From Zoogloeaceae bacterium (GTDB taxonomy: Bacteria; Pseudomonadota; Gammaproteobacteria; Burkholderiales; Rhodocyclaceae), in the NCBI GenBank assembly GCA_031290535.1, contig JAITNI010000049.1, positions 1 through 7,440 on the forward strand: 7,440 nt of DNA, given 5' to 3'. This document shows, one piece after another, positions 6,602-7,440 of the stretch. The position numbers and the translations under genes were made by a program. The stretch's first letter is position 1. Each line of letters opens with the position of its first letter. Under the pieces are notes generated by a model that was not told where the DNA came from, did not search any database, and saw nothing but the letters and a program-made list of their open reading frames with translations.

Positions 6602-7440
6602 ATGGCTTTTTACGCTTTTCTGCTGTTTTTGCTGCTGCTGGTTGTGGGGGCGCTGGTCGGGATGCTGGATTTTGCCCTGCTGCTCTTCATTCTGCTCATT
6701 GTCTCCGCGCTGGCCGGGCTGCTGGATATTTTCTGGCTCAAAAAACGGCGTACCCCCACGGATGCAAACCCCTGGTGGGTGGAATACGGTTCGAGTTTTT
6801 TCCCGGTGATCCTGGTGATTTTTGTGCTGCGCTCCTTCATCGTCGAACCGTTTCGGATTCCATCCGGCTCGATGACGCCCACCCTGCTGGACGGAGATTT
6901 CATTCTGGCGAACAAATACACCTATGGGGTGCGCCTGCCGATTCTGCACAAAAAGATCATCGCGGTGAACCTGACGCAACGCGGTGACGTGATGGTGTTT
7001 CGCTACCCGGAGAATCCAGAGCAGAACTACATCAAGCGGGTAATCGGCGTGCCGGGGGACACCGTGGCCTATCAGGACAAGCGCCTGACCATCAATGGCA
7101 AGGAAATTCCGGTCGAGCCGCTGGAGGGCTATCTGCATGTCGAGAACCACGGCTCAGAGCGGATTGAGAGCACCTATCTGGATCAGTTCGAGGAGCGGCT
7201 AGGCAATGTTTCGCACCGGATGTTGAACAATCAGGACGTTCCGGCCTACATTAACGGGGCCAGCCCCTTCCCGGATCGGGATCATTGCCAATATAATACT
7301 TCCGGCGTAACCTGCCAGGTTCCGGCAGGCCGCTACTTCGTCATGGGCGACAACCGGGACAATAGCCAGGACAGCCGTTACTGGGGTTTTGTGCCGGAAG
7401 AGAACATTGTCGGCAAGGCTTTTTTCATCTGGTTTCACAT
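6602..7440 (+). CDS. lepB: Signal peptidase I (partial, C-terminal end outside window)
   Basis: The frame from the ATG at 6602 is open for 279 codons to the window edge. Signal peptidase I cleaves leader peptides from exported proteins at the outer face of the inner membrane. Residues 3-46 hold two hydrophobic segments (about 3-22 and 24-46), followed by a basic KKRR, and a third hydrophobic stretch (66-80) precedes the catalytic box. The Ser-Lys dyad is present: Ser90 in RIPSGSMTPTL and Lys145 in YIKRVIGVPGD. The box E motif GDNRDNSQDSRYWGFV lies at 249-264. Cys229 and Cys238 could form the periplasmic disulfide seen in Gram-negative enzymes. What remains beyond the window should be short, only the last hydrophobic stretch and tail. 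GAGGA at 6592-6596 overlaps the lepA stop codon and lies five bases before the ATG, so the two genes are surely co-transcribed and probably coupled. Its substrates include the MucD precursor encoded upstream, by inference from the MucD signal peptide. Confidence 0.96.
   Translation, partial: MAFYAFLLFLLLLVVGALVGMLDFALLLFILLIVSALAGLLDIFWLKKRRTPTDANPWWVEYGSSFFPVILVIFVLRSFIVEPFRIPSGSMTPTLLDGDFILANKYTYGVRLPILHKKIIAVNLTQRGDVMVFRYPENPEQNYIKRVIGVPGDTVAYQDKRLTINGKEIPVEPLEGYLHVENHGSERIESTYLDQFEERLGNVSHRMLNNQDVPAYINGASPFPDRDHCQYNTSGVTCQVPAGRYFVMGDNRDNSQDSRYWGFVPEENIVGKAFFIWFH

Overview
The window is a GC-rich piece of bacterial chromosome, most likely from a betaproteobacterium. The gene order points there: nadB divergent from rseC, then a DegP/MucD-type protease, a small glutaredoxin-like gene, lepA and lepB. 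That order is familiar from Betaproteobacteria and related Gammaproteobacteria, and the proteins look like members of those groups. I cannot name a genus from the sequence alone.

Left part, minus strand. Bases 1-350 hold the N-terminal part of an FAD-binding oxidoreductase of the GlcD / D-2-hydroxyglutarate dehydrogenase type, cut by the window edge. Bases 351-711 carry no gene. They hold a cluster of REP/BIME-like palindromic repeats and a 24-bp tandem repeat derived from one of them. Bases 712-2277 encode L-aspartate oxidase (NadB), the first step of NAD synthesis from aspartate. It starts at a GTG with a good ribosome binding site and an extended -10 promoter just upstream.

Right part, plus strand. 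After a 201-bp divergent intergenic region come rseC (2479-3012), mucD/degP (3013-4467) and a DUF836-type glutaredoxin-like gene (4460-4714), spaced 0 bp and -8 bp, so they look co-transcribed and translationally coupled. A clear intrinsic terminator (4746-4777) separates them from lepA (4803-6593) and lepB (6602 to the window end). lepA and lepB are only 8 bp apart.

The plus-strand genes serve envelope and protein quality control: RseC (inner-membrane redox and envelope-stress factor), MucD (periplasmic protease/chaperone), EF4/LepA (ribosome-associated GTPase) and LepB (signal peptidase I). The main oddity in gene content is that rpoE, rseA and rseB, which in E. coli and Pseudomonas lie between nadB and rseC/mucC, are absent here. 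I saw no new defence, mobile or biosynthetic system. The most structured non-coding signals are the REP-like hairpins with covarying stems and the terminator placed directly in front of lepA.
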